Shown here piece after piece: positions 8,134 to 17,429 of a stretch of DNA of 64,000 nt. Position 1 is the first letter of the stretch, and each line of letters begins with the position of its first letter. Source of the stretch: Cytobacillus oceanisediminis (GTDB lineage: Bacteria > Bacillota > Bacilli > Bacillales > Cytobacillaceae); contig NZ_VLKI01000005.1 in the NCBI RefSeq assembly GCF_007830235.1, forward strand, positions 248,001 to 312,000, in the 5' to 3' direction. Made by a program: the position numbers and the translations under genes. The notes under the pieces were generated by a model. It saw only the letters and a list, made by a program, of their open reading frames with translations, was not told the origin of the DNA and made no database searches.

Positions 8134-9414
8134 ATGGATGTAATTTCTGAATCGGTTAAATCAATGAACGGCTATAATCTTCATGTTGTAAAAACGGAAA
8201 AATATAAAACCAATACTTTGGTTTGGAAAATGAAAGCTCCCCTCAATAAGGAGACGGTAACGCTTAGGTCGCTTTTGCCGCATGTCCTGCAAAGCAATAG
8301 CGCCGCATACCCTACTACTGGAAAGCTGCGCTCCTATCTTGATGAATTGTATGGGGCAACCCTTTTTGTGGATTTGGCAAAAAAAGGGGAATACCATGTC
8401 ATTACGATTTCAGTTGAAATTGCCAATGAAAAATTTCTTTCTGATAATACCCCTTTATTGAAAAAGGCTTTCCAGTTCTTATCGGAGATTTTAACCAAGC
8501 CGAATGTACAGGGGAACGCGTTTGACCAGGAAACAGTGGAAAAGGAGAAAAGGACTCTAAAGCAGCGAATTCAATCTGTATATGATGATAAAATGCGTTA
8601 TTCTAATTTTCGCCTCGTACAGGAAATGTGCAACGGTGAACCATATTCATTGCATGTCCATGGGGAAAAAGAGGATGTTGATCAAATCACTCCAGAAAGC
8701 CTTTATCAATATTATCAAAATGCACTTTCGCAGGATGAGCTCGATTTGTATGTAATAGGCGACGTTAACGAAGCAGATGCAGAAACGTTTGCAGGAGAAC
8801 TTTTATCCTTTGAAGAAAGAACACCGCAGTCTTTGCCATCTGGAACAGATAATGGCAAGGAGCGTGTAAACGAAGTCAGGGAAGAACAGGATGTAAAACA
8901 AGGGAAATTAAATATCGGCTACCGTACAAATGTGGTGTACGGTGATCCTGATTACTACGCCCTCCAGGTTTTTAATGGGATTTTCGGCGGCTTTTCACAT
9001 TCCAAGCTTTTCTTGAATGTTCGTGAAAAAGCAAGTCTTGCCTATTATGTAGCAAGCCGTCTTGAAAGCCATAAAGGCTTGATGATGGTTATGTCCGGAA
9101 TCGATAACAGCAATTATGATCAGGCCGTAAATATTATTAAAGAACAATTGGAAGCAATGAAAAACGGCGACTTTACCGATCAGGAAATTGAGCAGACTAA
9201 AGCTGTTATTAAAAATCAGCTTCTTGAAACGGTAGATACGGCCCGTGGAATTGTTGAAGTGCTTTACCATAATGTCGTATCCGGAAAAGACATTACACTT
9301 CAAACTTGGATGGATGAAATGGATAAGGTTAAGAGTGAAGAAATTGCAGAAGTTGCAAAGAAAGTCCATTTAGATACAGTGTATTTCTTAACTGGAAAGG
9401 AGGCGGGCAAGTAA
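8134..9414 (+). CDS. ymfF: M16-like protein YmfF (EF-P modification associated, non-catalytic)
   Basis: 426-residue insulinase-like (M16) protein. The HxxEH zinc motif expected near residues 40-60 is absent (the region reads LLPHVLQSNSAAYPTTGKLRSYLD), so it should be the non-catalytic partner of YmfH. ATG 8134 is chosen because AGGAGG (8121-8126) lies 7 bases upstream; an in-frame TTG at 8074 has no such site. In B. subtilis the ymfF-ymfH-ymfI cluster is associated with the 5-aminopentanol modification of elongation factor P. Its stop overlaps the ymfH start (TAATG), indicating translational coupling and a 1:1 complex. Confidence 0.88.
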   Translation: MDVISESVKSMNGYNLHVVKTEKYKTNTLVWKMKAPLNKETVTLRSLLPHVLQSNSAAYPTTGKLRSYLDELYGATLFVDLAKKGEYHVITISVEIANEKFLSDNTPLLKKAFQFLSEILTKPNVQGNAFDQETVEKEKRTLKQRIQSVYDDKMRYSNFRLVQEMCNGEPYSLHVHGEKEDVDQITPESLYQYYQNALSQDELDLYVIGDVNEADAETFAGELLSFEERTPQSLPSGTDNGKERVNEVREEQDVKQGKLNIGYRTNVVYGDPDYYALQVFNGIFGGFSHSKLFLNVREKASLAYYVASRLESHKGLMMVMSGIDNSNYDQAVNIIKEQLEAMKNGDFTDQEIEQTKAVIKNQLLETVDTARGIVEVLYHNVVSGKDITLQTWMDEMDKVKSEEIAEVAKKVHLDTVYFLTGKEAGK

Positions 9415-10703
9415 TGGAAAAAATCACGTTTGAACAGCTTCAGGAAGAAATGTACTATGAAAAGCTTGGCAATGGCCTGGATGTGTACATTCTGCCGAAA
9501 AAAGGATTCAATAAAACATACGCTACTTTTACTACAAAATATGGTTCAATCGACAACCATTTCTTGCCGCCGGGCAAAGATGAATACGTTAAGGTCCCTG
9601 ATGGCATCGCCCACTTTTTGGAGCATAAGCTCTTTGAAAAAGAAGATGGGGATGTGTTCCAGCAGTTCAGCAAGCAGGGTGCATCCGCTAATGCCTTTAC
9701 ATCTTTTACGAGAACAGCCTATTTATTCTCCAGCACGTCCAATGTGGAAAAAAACCTAGAGACACTGATCGATTTTGTCCAGGAACCTTATTTTACAGAA
9801 AAAACTGTGGAGAAAGAAAAAGGCATTATCGGACAGGAAATAACGATGTATGATGACAACCCGGATTGGCGCTTATATTTTGGCTTGATTGAAAATATGT
9901 ATAAAAACCATCCGGTGAAAATTGATATTGCTGGAACTATTGAATCCATTTCACATATCACAAAGGATATGCTGTATGAGTGCTATGAGACTTTTTATCA
10001 TCCGAGCAACATGCTGCTGTTCATTGTCGGTCCTGTTGAGCCGGAACAAGTCATGAATTTGGTGAGGGATAACCAGAATAAGAAGGATTACAAGGAACAG
10101 CCGGAAATCAACCGCCAGTTTGAAGAAGAGCCGATGGAAGCTGCTGAGAAGAAAAAAGTTCTGGAAATGAATGTCCAGACATCCAAATGCCTGGTTGGAG
10201 TGAAGAGCAAAAACGTGAATCAAACAGGCAAGGAAATGCTGAAGATCGAGCTCAGCGTAAATGTTTTGCTGGATATCTTATTTGGCAAAAGCTCCGATCA
10301 TTACAGTTCTCTTTATAACGAAGGCTTAATTGATGATACCTTCTCTTTTGATTATACCCAGGAACAAGGATTCGGTTTTGCCATGGTTGGCGGGGATACA
10401 AATGAGCCTGACAAATTGGCAGAAGTCCTGAAAAAAATGCTATTGGACTCCAGGGAAAAAGGGGCAATCTCTCAGGAAACGCTGGACAGGACGAAAAAGA
10501 AGAAAATTGGGGCTTTCCTGCGTGCTGTGAACTCGCCTGAATATATTGCCAATCAATTTACACGATATGCTTTTAATGAAATGGATTTATTTGATGTTGT
10601 GCCAACACTTGAAAGCATTACTCTTGATGATGTGGAAAATGCAGCCGGTGATTTAATAAGCGAAGACCGTTTTACGGTTTGCCAGGTTGTACCGAAGCAA
10701 TAG
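9414..10703 (+). CDS. ymfH: M16 family peptidase YmfH (EF-P modification associated)
   Basis: 429-residue M16 metallopeptidase. The inverted zinc motif HFLEH is at residues 67-71 (His67, Glu70, His71), and Glu142 in GIIGQEITMYDDNP is the likely third ligand. The C-terminal half (GKSSDHYSSLYNEGLIDDTFSFDYT) is the inactive M16 lobe. AAAGGAGG lies upstream and the ATG overlaps the ymfF stop. It pairs with YmfF as active and inactive half-enzymes, a common M16B arrangement. Role inferred from B. subtilis: maturation of the lysine modification on EF-P, hence translation through proline-rich stretches needed for motility. A hairpin terminator follows. Confidence 0.9.
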   Translation: MEKITFEQLQEEMYYEKLGNGLDVYILPKKGFNKTYATFTTKYGSIDNHFLPPGKDEYVKVPDGIAHFLEHKLFEKEDGDVFQQFSKQGASANAFTSFTRTAYLFSSTSNVEKNLETLIDFVQEPYFTEKTVEKEKGIIGQEITMYDDNPDWRLYFGLIENMYKNHPVKIDIAGTIESISHITKDMLYECYETFYHPSNMLLFIVGPVEPEQVMNLVRDNQNKKDYKEQPEINRQFEEEPMEAAEKKKVLEMNVQTSKCLVGVKSKNVNQTGKEMLKIELSVNVLLDILFGKSSDHYSSLYNEGLIDDTFSFDYTQEQGFGFAMVGGDTNEPDKLAEVLKKMLLDSREKGAISQETLDRTKKKKIGAFLRAVNSPEYIANQFTRYAFNEMDLFDVVPTLESITLDDVENAAGDLISEDRFTVCQVVPKQ

Positions 10704-10717
10704 ACAATATTTAATTC

Positions 10718-10752
10718 AGCAGAGCGCCGATCAAAGGCGCTTTCTGCTTTTT
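10718..10752 (+). terminator. Terminator between ymfH and ymfI
   Basis: AGCAGAGCGCC pairs with GGCGCTTTCTGCT around a short loop (bulged) and ends in TTTTT. It may allow partial read-through into ymfI. Confidence 0.7.
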
Positions 10753-10777
10753 ACAGAGACGTAATGGAGTGTGTAAA

Positions 10778-11500
10778 ATGAGTAAATTTGCATTAATTAC
10801 GGGCGCAAGCGGAGGAATTGGCCAAGCGATCAGCCTAAAGCTTGCTGAGGAAGGCTATTCGCTTTATCTGCATTACAATAAAAACCAGCAGGCGATCAAT
10901 TTTCTGCTGGATCGTTTGCAGCCCTATGACGGTGAATATATGCCGATACAGGCAGATTTATCGACAAAAGCTGGTTATAAAAAAGTCGTTCAAAATATCT
11001 TCTCAATAGATGCCATTGTACATAACAGCGGGTCTGCGCAATATGGGCTGCTGACTGAGCTCACGGAAACGGAAACAGATAAGCTGATGAATTTGCATGT
11101 GACATCACCTCTCCTCCTTACGAAAGAGCTGCTGCCGAAACTGCTTGCGAAAAAAAGCGGAAATATTGTTGTCGTTTCATCCATTTGGGGCCAAACGGGT
11201 GCAGCATGTGAAGTAGCCTATTCAACTGCAAAGGGGGCTCAAATTGCCTTTGTAAAAGCATTAAGCAAGGAAGTGGCCCTGAATGGCGTCAGAGTCAATG
11301 CCGTTGCCCCGGGTGCCGTTCAGACTGCCATGCTTAATGACTTTACCGAAGAAGAACTTGAGGCAGTGAAAAGCGAAATTCCCATGGGCAGGCTGGCCCT
11401 TCCAGAAGATGTCGCTAACTCAATCTCCTTCCTTTTATCAGAAAAAGCCTCCTACATCACTGGACAGGTTCTCGCTGTCAATGGGGGATGGTATACCTAA
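10778..11500 (+). CDS. ymfI: EF-P 5-aminopentanone reductase (SDR family)
   Basis: 240-residue short-chain dehydrogenase/reductase. The NAD(P) motif TGASGGIG is near residues 9-16; the catalytic Ser is in VVSSIWGQTG and the Tyr/Lys pair in YSTAKGA. The C-terminal GG-W/Y ending (AVNGGWYT) is usual for the family. ATG 10778 is chosen with GGAG 8 bases upstream over GTG 10769. In B. subtilis YmfI reduces 5-aminopentanone to 5-aminopentanol on a conserved lysine of EF-P; the position behind ymfF-ymfH supports the same role rather than fatty-acid 3-oxoacyl reduction (FabG), which it resembles in sequence. Confidence 0.88.
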   Translation: MSKFALITGASGGIGQAISLKLAEEGYSLYLHYNKNQQAINFLLDRLQPYDGEYMPIQADLSTKAGYKKVVQNIFSIDAIVHNSGSAQYGLLTELTETETDKLMNLHVTSPLLLTKELLPKLLAKKSGNIVVVSSIWGQTGAACEVAYSTAKGAQIAFVKALSKEVALNGVRVNAVAPGAVQTAMLNDFTEEELEAVKSEIPMGRLALPEDVANSISFLLSEKASYITGQVLAVNGGWYT

Positions 11501-11510
11501 AACGGTAACA

Positions 11511-11560
11511 GGTAGCGATACCGCTTCGGCCAACTGGTATAGTTACCTGGTACTTTTGTT
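11511..11560 (+). terminator. Imperfect hairpin after ymfI
   Basis: CAGGTAGCGATACC and GGTATAGTTACCTG pair at 11 of 14 positions around a 13-base loop; a weak T-rich tail (ACTTTTGTT) follows. Probable terminator. Confidence 0.45.
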
Positions 11561-11666
11561 CAAAGAAGTGTCACATATTTTTTGACTGACGGCTAATTGT
11601 TCATGCATATTTTATTTGGCTCCTAAGCACAATATAATTGTACAACATTTAAAGGAGGCAATAATT

Positions 11667-11924
11667 ATGTCTGTACTAGATAACTGGCAGCAGTGGAAAG
11701 ACTTTCTTGGAGATCGTCTTCATCAGGGAGAAGCGCAGGGAATGAACAAGGATACTGTTAATGACCTTGCTTACCAAATCGGCGATTATTTAGCCAAACA
11801 AGTGGAGCCTAAGAATGAACAGGAGAAAATCCTTGCTGATCTTTGGTCTGTTGCAAGCCCTGAAGAGCAGCATGCGATTGCCAATATGATGGTCAAGCTT
11901 GTCCAAAACGACGGCACCCGCTAA
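11667..11924 (+). CDS. ymfJ: DUF3243 protein YmfJ
   Basis: Small soluble protein of 85 residues (MSVLDNWQQWKDFLGDRLHQ...), the usual length of the DUF3243 family. It is largely helical, with no transmembrane segment and no catalytic motif visible. ATG 11667 has AAAGGAGG at 11651-11658. It occupies the same place as B. subtilis ymfJ, between ymfI and ymfK. Function not established. The strong terminator downstream and the hairpin upstream suggest a monocistronic unit. Confidence 0.82.
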   Translation: MSVLDNWQQWKDFLGDRLHQGEAQGMNKDTVNDLAYQIGDYLAKQVEPKNEQEKILADLWSVASPEEQHAIANMMVKLVQNDGTR

Positions 11925-11941
11925 GAATTTAAATAGCACTG

Positions 11942-11978
11942 AACGAAAAGAGAGGGTAACCTCTCTTTTTCGTTTTTT
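11942..11978 (+). terminator. Terminator of ymfJ
   Basis: AACGAAAAGAGAGG-GTAA-CCTCTCTTTTTCGTT, a 14-bp stem with one mismatch, then T-run. Confidence 0.85.
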
Positions 11979-12130
11979 ACTCCATAAAAGATTTCCATTC
12001 AACGATACGGGTTTTTCCTTTCATCTTGATAAAAAATCATATATTATAGAACCTAGATGAAAAATTAGGATATGCTTAATAAAAGTTTACATTATAGTTT
12101 TGTTTTAAAGCGCATTATTGATATCTGCAC

Positions 12131-12316
12131 GTTGATTGAAGTGTCACGAGATCCTTGAAAATGTATTCGCATTTTCTTCGTGGGATGTTAATTCGAGGCT
12201 GCCTATTTAGAGTCCTGCGTGAGAAGCGAGTCAAGGGGAGAACTCAAAGGCGCGCCAGCGGCGGGGAGGATCCCGGACCGCCCGCGGTACGCTGAGTGCC
12301 AGGAGCGGAAATCAAC
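12131..12316 (+). repeat. Dispersed repeat family B, copy 1
   Basis: Starts near TTGATTGAA, contains AGTCCTGCGTGAGAAGCGAG and GGACCGCCCGCGG, and ends GCTGAGTGCCAGGAGCGGAAATCAAC. The same order of blocks recurs at 30107, 31567, 46610 and 56983. It ends about 100 bases upstream of ymfK. Confidence 0.75.
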
Positions 12317-12420
12317 AAGCAAATATATCAGTTGGATATGAATTAACAGGTAGAGTTTTGATAGCCATACATATAAAACAAGGTGCATAGGGCGCAATTA
12401 TGCCGGAGGAGGTTTTTCTG

Positions 12421-13215
12421 GTGGAGGAAAAAACAGAATGGTATTTAGAATATGAAATTCAAAAGAACCGTCCAGGTTTGCTTGGTGATATTTCTTCCCT
12501 GCTGGGGATGCTTTCGATAAATATCGTAACCATTAATGGCGTTGATGAAGGACGCAGAGGATTGCTTATTTTAGCGAAAGACCATGAACAAATTGAGCGT
12601 CTAAAGTCGATCCTCAATACAATGGACACCATAAAGGTAATCAAGCTTCGCGAACCAAAGCTGAGAGACCGTCTCGCTGTACGCCACGGAAGGTATATAC
12701 AGAGAGATGCCGACGATAAAAAAACGTTCAGATTTGTCAGGGACGAGCTTGGCCTTTTAGTAGACTTCATGGCGGAATTATTTAAACAGGAAGGGCACAA
12801 GCTAATTGGCATAAGGGGAATGCCAAGGGTTGGCAAAACTGAATCGATTGTTGCCTCAAGTGTTTGTGCGAACAAGCGCTGGCTATTTGTTTCATCCACT
12901 CTTTTGAAGCAAACGATCCGCAACCAGCTGATTGAGGATGAATATAATGAAAACAATTTGTTCATAATTGACGGAATTGTCTCAACCAGACGCGCGAATG
13001 AACGGCACTGGCAGCTGGTCCGTGAAATTATGCGCCTTCCTGCAGTAAAGGTAGTAGAGCATCCGGATATATTCGTACAAAACACTGAATACACCCTTAA
13101 TGATTTCGATTATATAATTGAGCTTCGCCACGATCCTGATGAAGAGATTAAATATGACATTGTGGAGAAAAACAACATGTTCTCTGAATCCGATTTTGGA
13201 GGCTTTGATTTTTAG
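12421..13215 (+). CDS. ymfK: YmfK-like protein (DUF3388): ACT-like domain plus P-loop
   Basis: 264-residue protein of unknown biochemical function. Residues 5-80 look like an ACT/regulatory domain (YEIQKNRPGLLGDISSLLGMLSINIVTINGV). A second domain carries a P-loop-like GMPRVGKTES and hydrophobic strands (RWLFVSS, NNLFIIDGIVSTRRANERH) consistent with a small NTP-binding fold. It ends with an acidic/aromatic tail. GTG 12421 is used, with GGAGGAGG (12405-12412) 8 bases upstream; ATG 12400 precedes that site and is unlikely. Position between ymfJ and ymfM matches B. subtilis ymfK. The combination suggests ligand-controlled nucleotide binding; substrate unknown. Confidence 0.8.
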   Translation: MEEKTEWYLEYEIQKNRPGLLGDISSLLGMLSINIVTINGVDEGRRGLLILAKDHEQIERLKSILNTMDTIKVIKLREPKLRDRLAVRHGRYIQRDADDKKTFRFVRDELGLLVDFMAELFKQEGHKLIGIRGMPRVGKTESIVASSVCANKRWLFVSSTLLKQTIRNQLIEDEYNENNLFIIDGIVSTRRANERHWQLVREIMRLPAVKVVEHPDIFVQNTEYTLNDFDYIIELRHDPDEEIKYDIVEKNNMFSESDFGGFDF

Positions 13216-13236
13216 TAAGTTGGAAGGTGTTGCAAA

Positions 13237-14163
13237 TTGACAGAACTAGGTAATCGTTTAAAAGAAGCACGTCTGGCAAAAGACATGAGCCTTGATGACC
13301 TGCAAAAGGTCACTAAAATACAAAAACGCTATTTAATAGGAATAGAAGAGGGCGACTACAGTATGATGCCCGGCAAGTTTTATATCCGGGCATTTATCAA
13401 ACAATATGCAGAGGCGGTAGGGATTGAACCAGAAGAGATCTTTGAGCAATACAAAGATGATATTCCAACAACCGTGAACGATGATATACCCGAAAAGCTT
13501 TCACGTGTCCAATCGAGGAAAGACCTTTCCGGCAGGACATCAAAGGTATTTGATATTTTGCCCAAGATTCTTATTGGTGTCTTTATTATTGGCCTCATTG
13601 CAGTCCTTTATAATTTCCTTGGAGCCAAAGATCAAACTGAGGATGCTGAGAAGCCTGCAGATCTTACAGAGGGGCAAACGGTCATTGAAGAGTCAGAAGG
13701 TCTATCTGAAGGAAAAGATGCTGAGGAAGATGGCAACAATGAGCCAGCCGGCGATCAGGAAGAGTCTGCTGGTGAAAATGGAGACGCTGATGAAAATGCT
13801 GAGGACCAAGAAGCAGAGGAAGAAGCGAAGCAGGAAATTGCAGTTGTGCAATCCAGCGGCAAAAATACGGTTTACGAATTAAAAAATGCGGAAAAGTTTG
13901 AATTAGAAGTCGTTTCTACCGGAGAGACCTGGGTAAATATCCAGAATGGGAAGGGATATTCCTTCTTCCAGGGAATGCTGACTGCAGCTGGCAAAAAAAG
14001 CGAGAAAGTCGATTTTTCAAAAGAGACTGAAGCCTCCATTGTAGTGGGCAATTCAACACAAACGGAACTCTACGTAAACGGCGAAAAAATTGAGTATCAG
14101 GTGCCTCCTTCTCAATCTGTCCGGCAGGATATAACCATCCGGTATGCGCCGAAGACCGAATAG
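13237..14163 (+). CDS. ymfM: RodZ-like HTH membrane protein YmfM
   Basis: 308-residue bitopic membrane protein. The N-terminal Xre-type helix-turn-helix (residues 1-75: LGNRLKEARLAKDMSLDDLQKVTKIQKRYLIGIEEGDY) is cytoplasmic. A basic stretch and one transmembrane helix (KILIGVFIIGLIAVLYNFLG, about 108-128) follow, then a very acidic low-complexity linker (about 132-200) and a C-terminal extracellular DUF4115 domain. This is the RodZ architecture, which links MreB filaments to the cell-wall elongation machinery; the HTH normally serves as an MreB-contact surface. TTG 13237 with GGAAGGTG upstream. Followed by pgsA as in B. subtilis. Confidence 0.88.
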   Translation: MTELGNRLKEARLAKDMSLDDLQKVTKIQKRYLIGIEEGDYSMMPGKFYIRAFIKQYAEAVGIEPEEIFEQYKDDIPTTVNDDIPEKLSRVQSRKDLSGRTSKVFDILPKILIGVFIIGLIAVLYNFLGAKDQTEDAEKPADLTEGQTVIEESEGLSEGKDAEEDGNNEPAGDQEESAGENGDADENAEDQEAEEEAKQEIAVVQSSGKNTVYELKNAEKFELEVVSTGETWVNIQNGKGYSFFQGMLTAAGKKSEKVDFSKETEASIVVGNSTQTELYVNGEKIEYQVPPSQSVRQDITIRYAPKTE

Positions 14164-14194
14164 TCATCTTAATTAGATGACTATTTTCGCTTTT
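14162..14194 (+). terminator. Hairpin after ymfM
   Basis: AGTCATCT-TAATT-AGATGACT, perfect 8-bp stem overlapping the stop codon, followed by ATTTTCGCTTTT. Probably a weak terminator. Confidence 0.6.
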
Positions 14195-14252
14195 AATGTA
14201 AAAATTAACCTTAAAAGGCCTTTTGAGAGGCTTATTTACACGGAGGTAAATC

Positions 14253-14831
14253 ATGAATCTGCCAAATAAAATTACTGTTTCACGCATCATGCTGATACCG
14301 ATTTTTTTACTTGTTATGCTTGTTCCTTTTTCATGGGGAGAAGTAGCGCTGCTTGGAACTGAACTGCCGGTTACCCATCTTGTCGGAGCGCTTATCTTTA
14401 TCCTAGCTTCCGTTACCGACTGGGTTGACGGCTATTATGCCCGCAAATACAATCTTGTCACCAATCTGGGGAAATTCCTCGATCCGCTTGCAGACAAACT
14501 CCTTGTATCTGCAGCCTTGATTGTACTGGTTGAATTAGGGCTTGCTCCCTCATGGATTGTCATCATCATAATAAGCCGCGAATTTGCAGTGACAGGTTTA
14601 AGGCTTGTCCTGGCGGGGGAAGGAGAAGTAGTCGCTGCAAACCAGCTGGGCAAAATCAAAACCTGGGCTCAGATCGTGGCCATTTCTGCATTGCTTCTAC
14701 ATAATATAATCTTTGAAATGGCTTCTATACCGTTTGATGATATTGCCCTATGGGTGGCTATGTTCTTTACAATCTGGTCCGGCTGGGACTATTTCGCAAA
14801 AAATAAACAGGCCTTTATCAACTCAAAATAA
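14253..14831 (+). CDS. pgsA: CDP-diacylglycerol--glycerol-3-phosphate 3-phosphatidyltransferase
   Basis: Makes phosphatidylglycerol phosphate from CDP-diacylglycerol and glycerol 3-phosphate, the committed step to phosphatidylglycerol and lipoteichoic-acid precursors. 192 residues with several transmembrane helices. The CDP-alcohol phosphotransferase signature DG-x2-AR-x8-G-x3-D-x3-D is complete: Asp59-Gly60, Ala63-Arg64, Gly73, Asp77 and Asp81. ATG 14253 with GGAGG upstream. Lies between ymfM and cinA, the standard Bacillus order. Confidence 0.95.
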   Translation: MNLPNKITVSRIMLIPIFLLVMLVPFSWGEVALLGTELPVTHLVGALIFILASVTDWVDGYYARKYNLVTNLGKFLDPLADKLLVSAALIVLVELGLAPSWIVIIIISREFAVTGLRLVLAGEGEVVAANQLGKIKTWAQIVAISALLLHNIIFEMASIPFDDIALWVAMFFTIWSGWDYFAKNKQAFINSK

Positions 14832-14854
14832 ACAGGCTTAAAGGGGTCTTTTGA

Positions 14855-16105
14855 ATGAACGCAGAAATTATAGCTGTCGGGTCTGAGCTTTTGCTCGGGC
14901 AAATTGTAAATACAAATGCCCGCTTTCTTTCCCGGCAGCTTGCTGAATTGGGCATCAATGTTTTTTATCATACAGTAGTTGGAGATAATCCTGAACGCCT
15001 GAAGTCAGTGATTAAAATTGCTGAAGAACGCTCAAATCTGGTCATCTTTACAGGTGGCCTCGGTCCGACGAAGGATGATTTAACAAAGGAAACGATTGCC
15101 CGCCATCTTGGCAAAGAACTCGTTATGGATGAGCAGGCTCTTGAGTCCATTAAGCTTTATTTTGAACGGACGAACCGGGAAATGACTGAAAACAATAAAA
15201 AACAGGCGCTTGTTTTCGAAGATGCCCAGGTTCTACCCAATGAACATGGGATGGCACCGGGAATGATCTCTGATTCGGGCAAGCATGTATATATGCTTCT
15301 GCCAGGGCCCCCAAAAGAAATGGAGCCCATGTTCTTGAAGCATGCTTATCCTGCCCTCCAATCTAAGCTCGAAACGGATGATGTAATCATCTCCCGTGTA
15401 TTGCGCTTTTTTGGCATTGGAGAAGCTATGCTGGAAACTGAAATTGAGGATATTATCGATGCACAAAGCAATCCTACCATTGCCCCGCTCGCATCTGATG
15501 GGGAAGTTACACTCAGGTTAACAGCCAAACACAGCCAGGCCGATACTGCCATGATGCTGATCGATGAGGCAGAATCCAAAATAAGGGAACGTGTTGGCGA
15601 ATTCTTCTATGGGTATGATGAAACTTCCCTTATGCACGAACTCACCAAGCTGATCAAGGAAAAAAACATGACCATTTCAGCTGCGGAAAGTTTGACAGGA
15701 GGCATGTTCCAAGAGGAGTTTACATCCATTCCGGGTGCCGGAGGCCTTCTGAAGGGCGGAGTTGTCTGTTATACAAATGAAGTGAAGGCCGAAGTTCTTA
15801 AAGTGCGCAAAGAAACAATTGAAAAAGAAGGGGTTGTCAGTGCCCAATGCGCAGCTGAACTTGCTGAAAATGTTGCCAGCCTGACAAACGCAGACATCGG
15901 CATCAGTTTTACTGGTGTAGCAGGACCGGATGAACTGGAAGGCGAACCTGTCGGAACCGTTTATATTGGAATTTGGATAAAAGGCAAGCCTGTCAAGACG
16001 GAAAAGCTGAATCTTGGCGGTTCAAGAGCGGCCAACAGAGTCCGTACTGTAAAATATGGCTGCCATTTTCTCATAAAAGCTTTAAAAGAAGATCAGAGTG
16101 CCTGA
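14855..16105 (+). CDS. cinA: CinA, competence/damage-inducible protein
   Basis: 416 residues in two domains: an N-terminal molybdopterin-binding-like domain ([21 protein letters not shown]..., with [10 protein letters not shown]) that in the family has ADP-ribose pyrophosphatase activity, and a C-terminal nicotinamide-nucleotide amidase domain ([41 protein letters not shown]). It acts in pyridine-nucleotide recycling and is often transcribed together with recA. ATG 14855. A terminator overlaps its end, so recA mainly depends on its own SOS promoter. Confidence 0.93.
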   Translation: MNAEIIAVGSELLLGQIVNTNARFLSRQLAELGINVFYHTVVGDNPERLKSVIKIAEERSNLVIFTGGLGPTKDDLTKETIARHLGKELVMDEQALESIKLYFERTNREMTENNKKQALVFEDAQVLPNEHGMAPGMISDSGKHVYMLLPGPPKEMEPMFLKHAYPALQSKLETDDVIISRVLRFFGIGEAMLETEIEDIIDAQSNPTIAPLASDGEVTLRLTAKHSQADTAMMLIDEAESKIRERVGEFFYGYDETSLMHELTKLIKEKNMTISAAESLTGGMFQEEFTSIPGAGGLLKGGVVCYTNEVKAEVLKVRKETIEKEGVVSAQCAAELAENVASLTNADIGISFTGVAGPDELEGEPVGTVYIGIWIKGKPVKTEKLNLGGSRAANRVRTVKYGCHFLIKALKEDQSA

Positions 16106-16124
16106 GAAGGCGTTCTGATTTTTT
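16092..16124 (+). terminator. Terminator at the 3' end of cinA
   Basis: ATCAGA-(G)TGCC ... GGC-G-TCTGAT with T-run; the left arm lies inside the last cinA codons. Confidence 0.7.
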
Positions 16125-16249
16125 AATAGTAAAAAATATAGACAGACTTCTTTAGGGAATTCTATATTCGGCTTTATTTTGTACTCGAAAATTCTATTTT
16201 CTCTAAAAGATTTTGCTATTTTCAGGCGGGAAAGGCGCCTTAAAAAAAT

Positions 16250-16263
16250 CGAATGGATGTTCG
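16250..16263. promoter_or_regulatory. LexA box of recA
   Basis: CGAATGGATGTTCG, one base from the symmetric CGAAC-N4-GTTCG consensus of Bacillus LexA, nine bases upstream of the recA -35. LexA bound here would repress recA until DNA damage. Confidence 0.85.
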
Positions 16264-16272
16264 ACTTTTTGC

Positions 16273-16301
16273 TCGACAAATGGTTTGAAAAGGTTTATAG
16301 T
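16273..16301 (+). promoter_or_regulatory. SigA-type recA promoter
   Basis: TCGACA (16273-16278), 17-bp spacer, TATAGT (16296-16301); both hexamers differ from consensus at one position. The LexA box lies directly upstream. Confidence 0.75.
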
Positions 16302-16326
16302 AGAGATAGGTTTTGAGATGAGACAA

Positions 16327-16353
16327 ACGAATCTAAGCAAAAGATAGATTCGT
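16327..16353 (+). other. Hairpin in the recA leader
   Basis: ACGAATCTA and TAGATTCGT form a perfect 9-bp stem around a 9-base loop, directly upstream of the AAAGGAGG site. No T-run follows, so it is not a terminator; it may stabilise the mRNA or affect translation initiation. Confidence 0.55.
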
Positions 16354-16376
16354 CTATATAAAAGGAGGAACTATTA

Positions 16377-17417
16377 GTGAGTGATCGTCAAGCAGCCCTT
16401 GAAATGGCGTTAAAACAAATAGAAAAGCAATTTGGTAAAGGTTCTATCATGAAGCTCGGAGAACAAACTGACCGCAAGGTTTCTACTATTCCAAGCGGAT
16501 CCCTGGCACTTGATGCAGCTCTTGGGGTAGGCGGCTATCCAAGAGGCCGTATTATCGAAATCTACGGACCTGAAAGTTCAGGTAAAACAACTGTAGCCCT
16601 TCATGCTATCGCAGAGGTTCAGGCTGGCGGCGGACAAGCAGCGTTTATCGATGCTGAGCATGCTTTGGACCCTGTTTATGCACAAAAGCTTGGTGTAAAT
16701 ATTGATGAGCTTCTTCTTTCCCAGCCGGATACAGGCGAGCAGGCCCTTGAAATTGCAGAAGCGCTTGTACGAAGCGGCGCTGTTGATATTCTTGTAATTG
16801 ACTCTGTTGCAGCCCTTGTGCCTAAGGCTGAAATTGAAGGGGAAATGGGCGACTCCCACGTAGGTTTGCAGGCTCGTTTAATGTCCCAGGCGCTTCGCAA
16901 ACTATCAGGTGCCATCAACAAGTCTAAAACAATTGCGATTTTCATTAACCAGATCCGTGAAAAAGTAGGAGTTATGTTCGGAAACCCTGAAACGACTCCT
17001 GGTGGACGCGCATTGAAATTCTATTCTACTATCCGCCTTGAAGTGCGCCGTGCTGAAACACTAAAGCAAGGCAATGAAATGGTCGGAAACAAGACGAAAA
17101 TTAAAGTTGTCAAAAACAAAGTTGCTCCTCCATTCCGTGTAGCTGAAGTGGATATTATGTATGGTGAAGGAATATCTAAAGAAGGCGAAATCATTGACCT
17201 CGGTTCCGAGCTGGACATTGTCCAAAAGAGCGGTTCATGGTATTCATACAATGAAGAGCGCCTTGGCCAGGGCCGTGAAAATGCCAAGGTATTCCTGAAG
17301 GAAAATCCGGATATCCGCCTGACTATTCAGAAGCAAATCCGTGAGCACTATGGCCTTGATGAGGAAAAGGTGATCAGCGGCGACGAAGGGCAAGAAGAAT
17401 TCGAGCTAGCCGATTAA
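16377..17417 (+). CDS. recA: Recombinase RecA
   Basis: ATP-dependent strand-exchange protein and SOS co-protease, 346 residues. Walker [10 protein letters not shown] (about residues 63-71), Walker [13 protein letters not shown], the L2 loop region [21 protein letters not shown], and an acidic C-terminal tail ([11 protein letters not shown]). GTG 16377 start with AAAGGAGG just upstream. Controlled by the LexA box at 16250 and promoter at 16273. Filaments formed on single-stranded DNA promote LexA self-cleavage, activating yneA and lexA at 57-58 kb in this window. Confidence 0.97.
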   Translation: MSDRQAALEMALKQIEKQFGKGSIMKLGEQTDRKVSTIPSGSLALDAALGVGGYPRGRIIEIYGPESSGKTTVALHAIAEVQAGGGQAAFIDAEHALDPVYAQKLGVNIDELLLSQPDTGEQALEIAEALVRSGAVDILVIDSVAALVPKAEIEGEMGDSHVGLQARLMSQALRKLSGAINKSKTIAIFINQIREKVGVMFGNPETTPGGRALKFYSTIRLEVRRAETLKQGNEMVGNKTKIKVVKNKVAPPFRVAEVDIMYGEGISKEGEIIDLGSELDIVQKSGSWYSYNEERLGQGRENAKVFLKENPDIRLTIQKQIREHYGLDEEKVISGDEGQEEFELAD

Positions 17418-17429
17418 TACAGCTGCAGG

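Noticed and set aside
13481-13882. 133-codon plus-strand ORF within ymfM
   Set aside because: Lys/Arg/Met-rich shadow of the acidic linker of ymfM in another frame.
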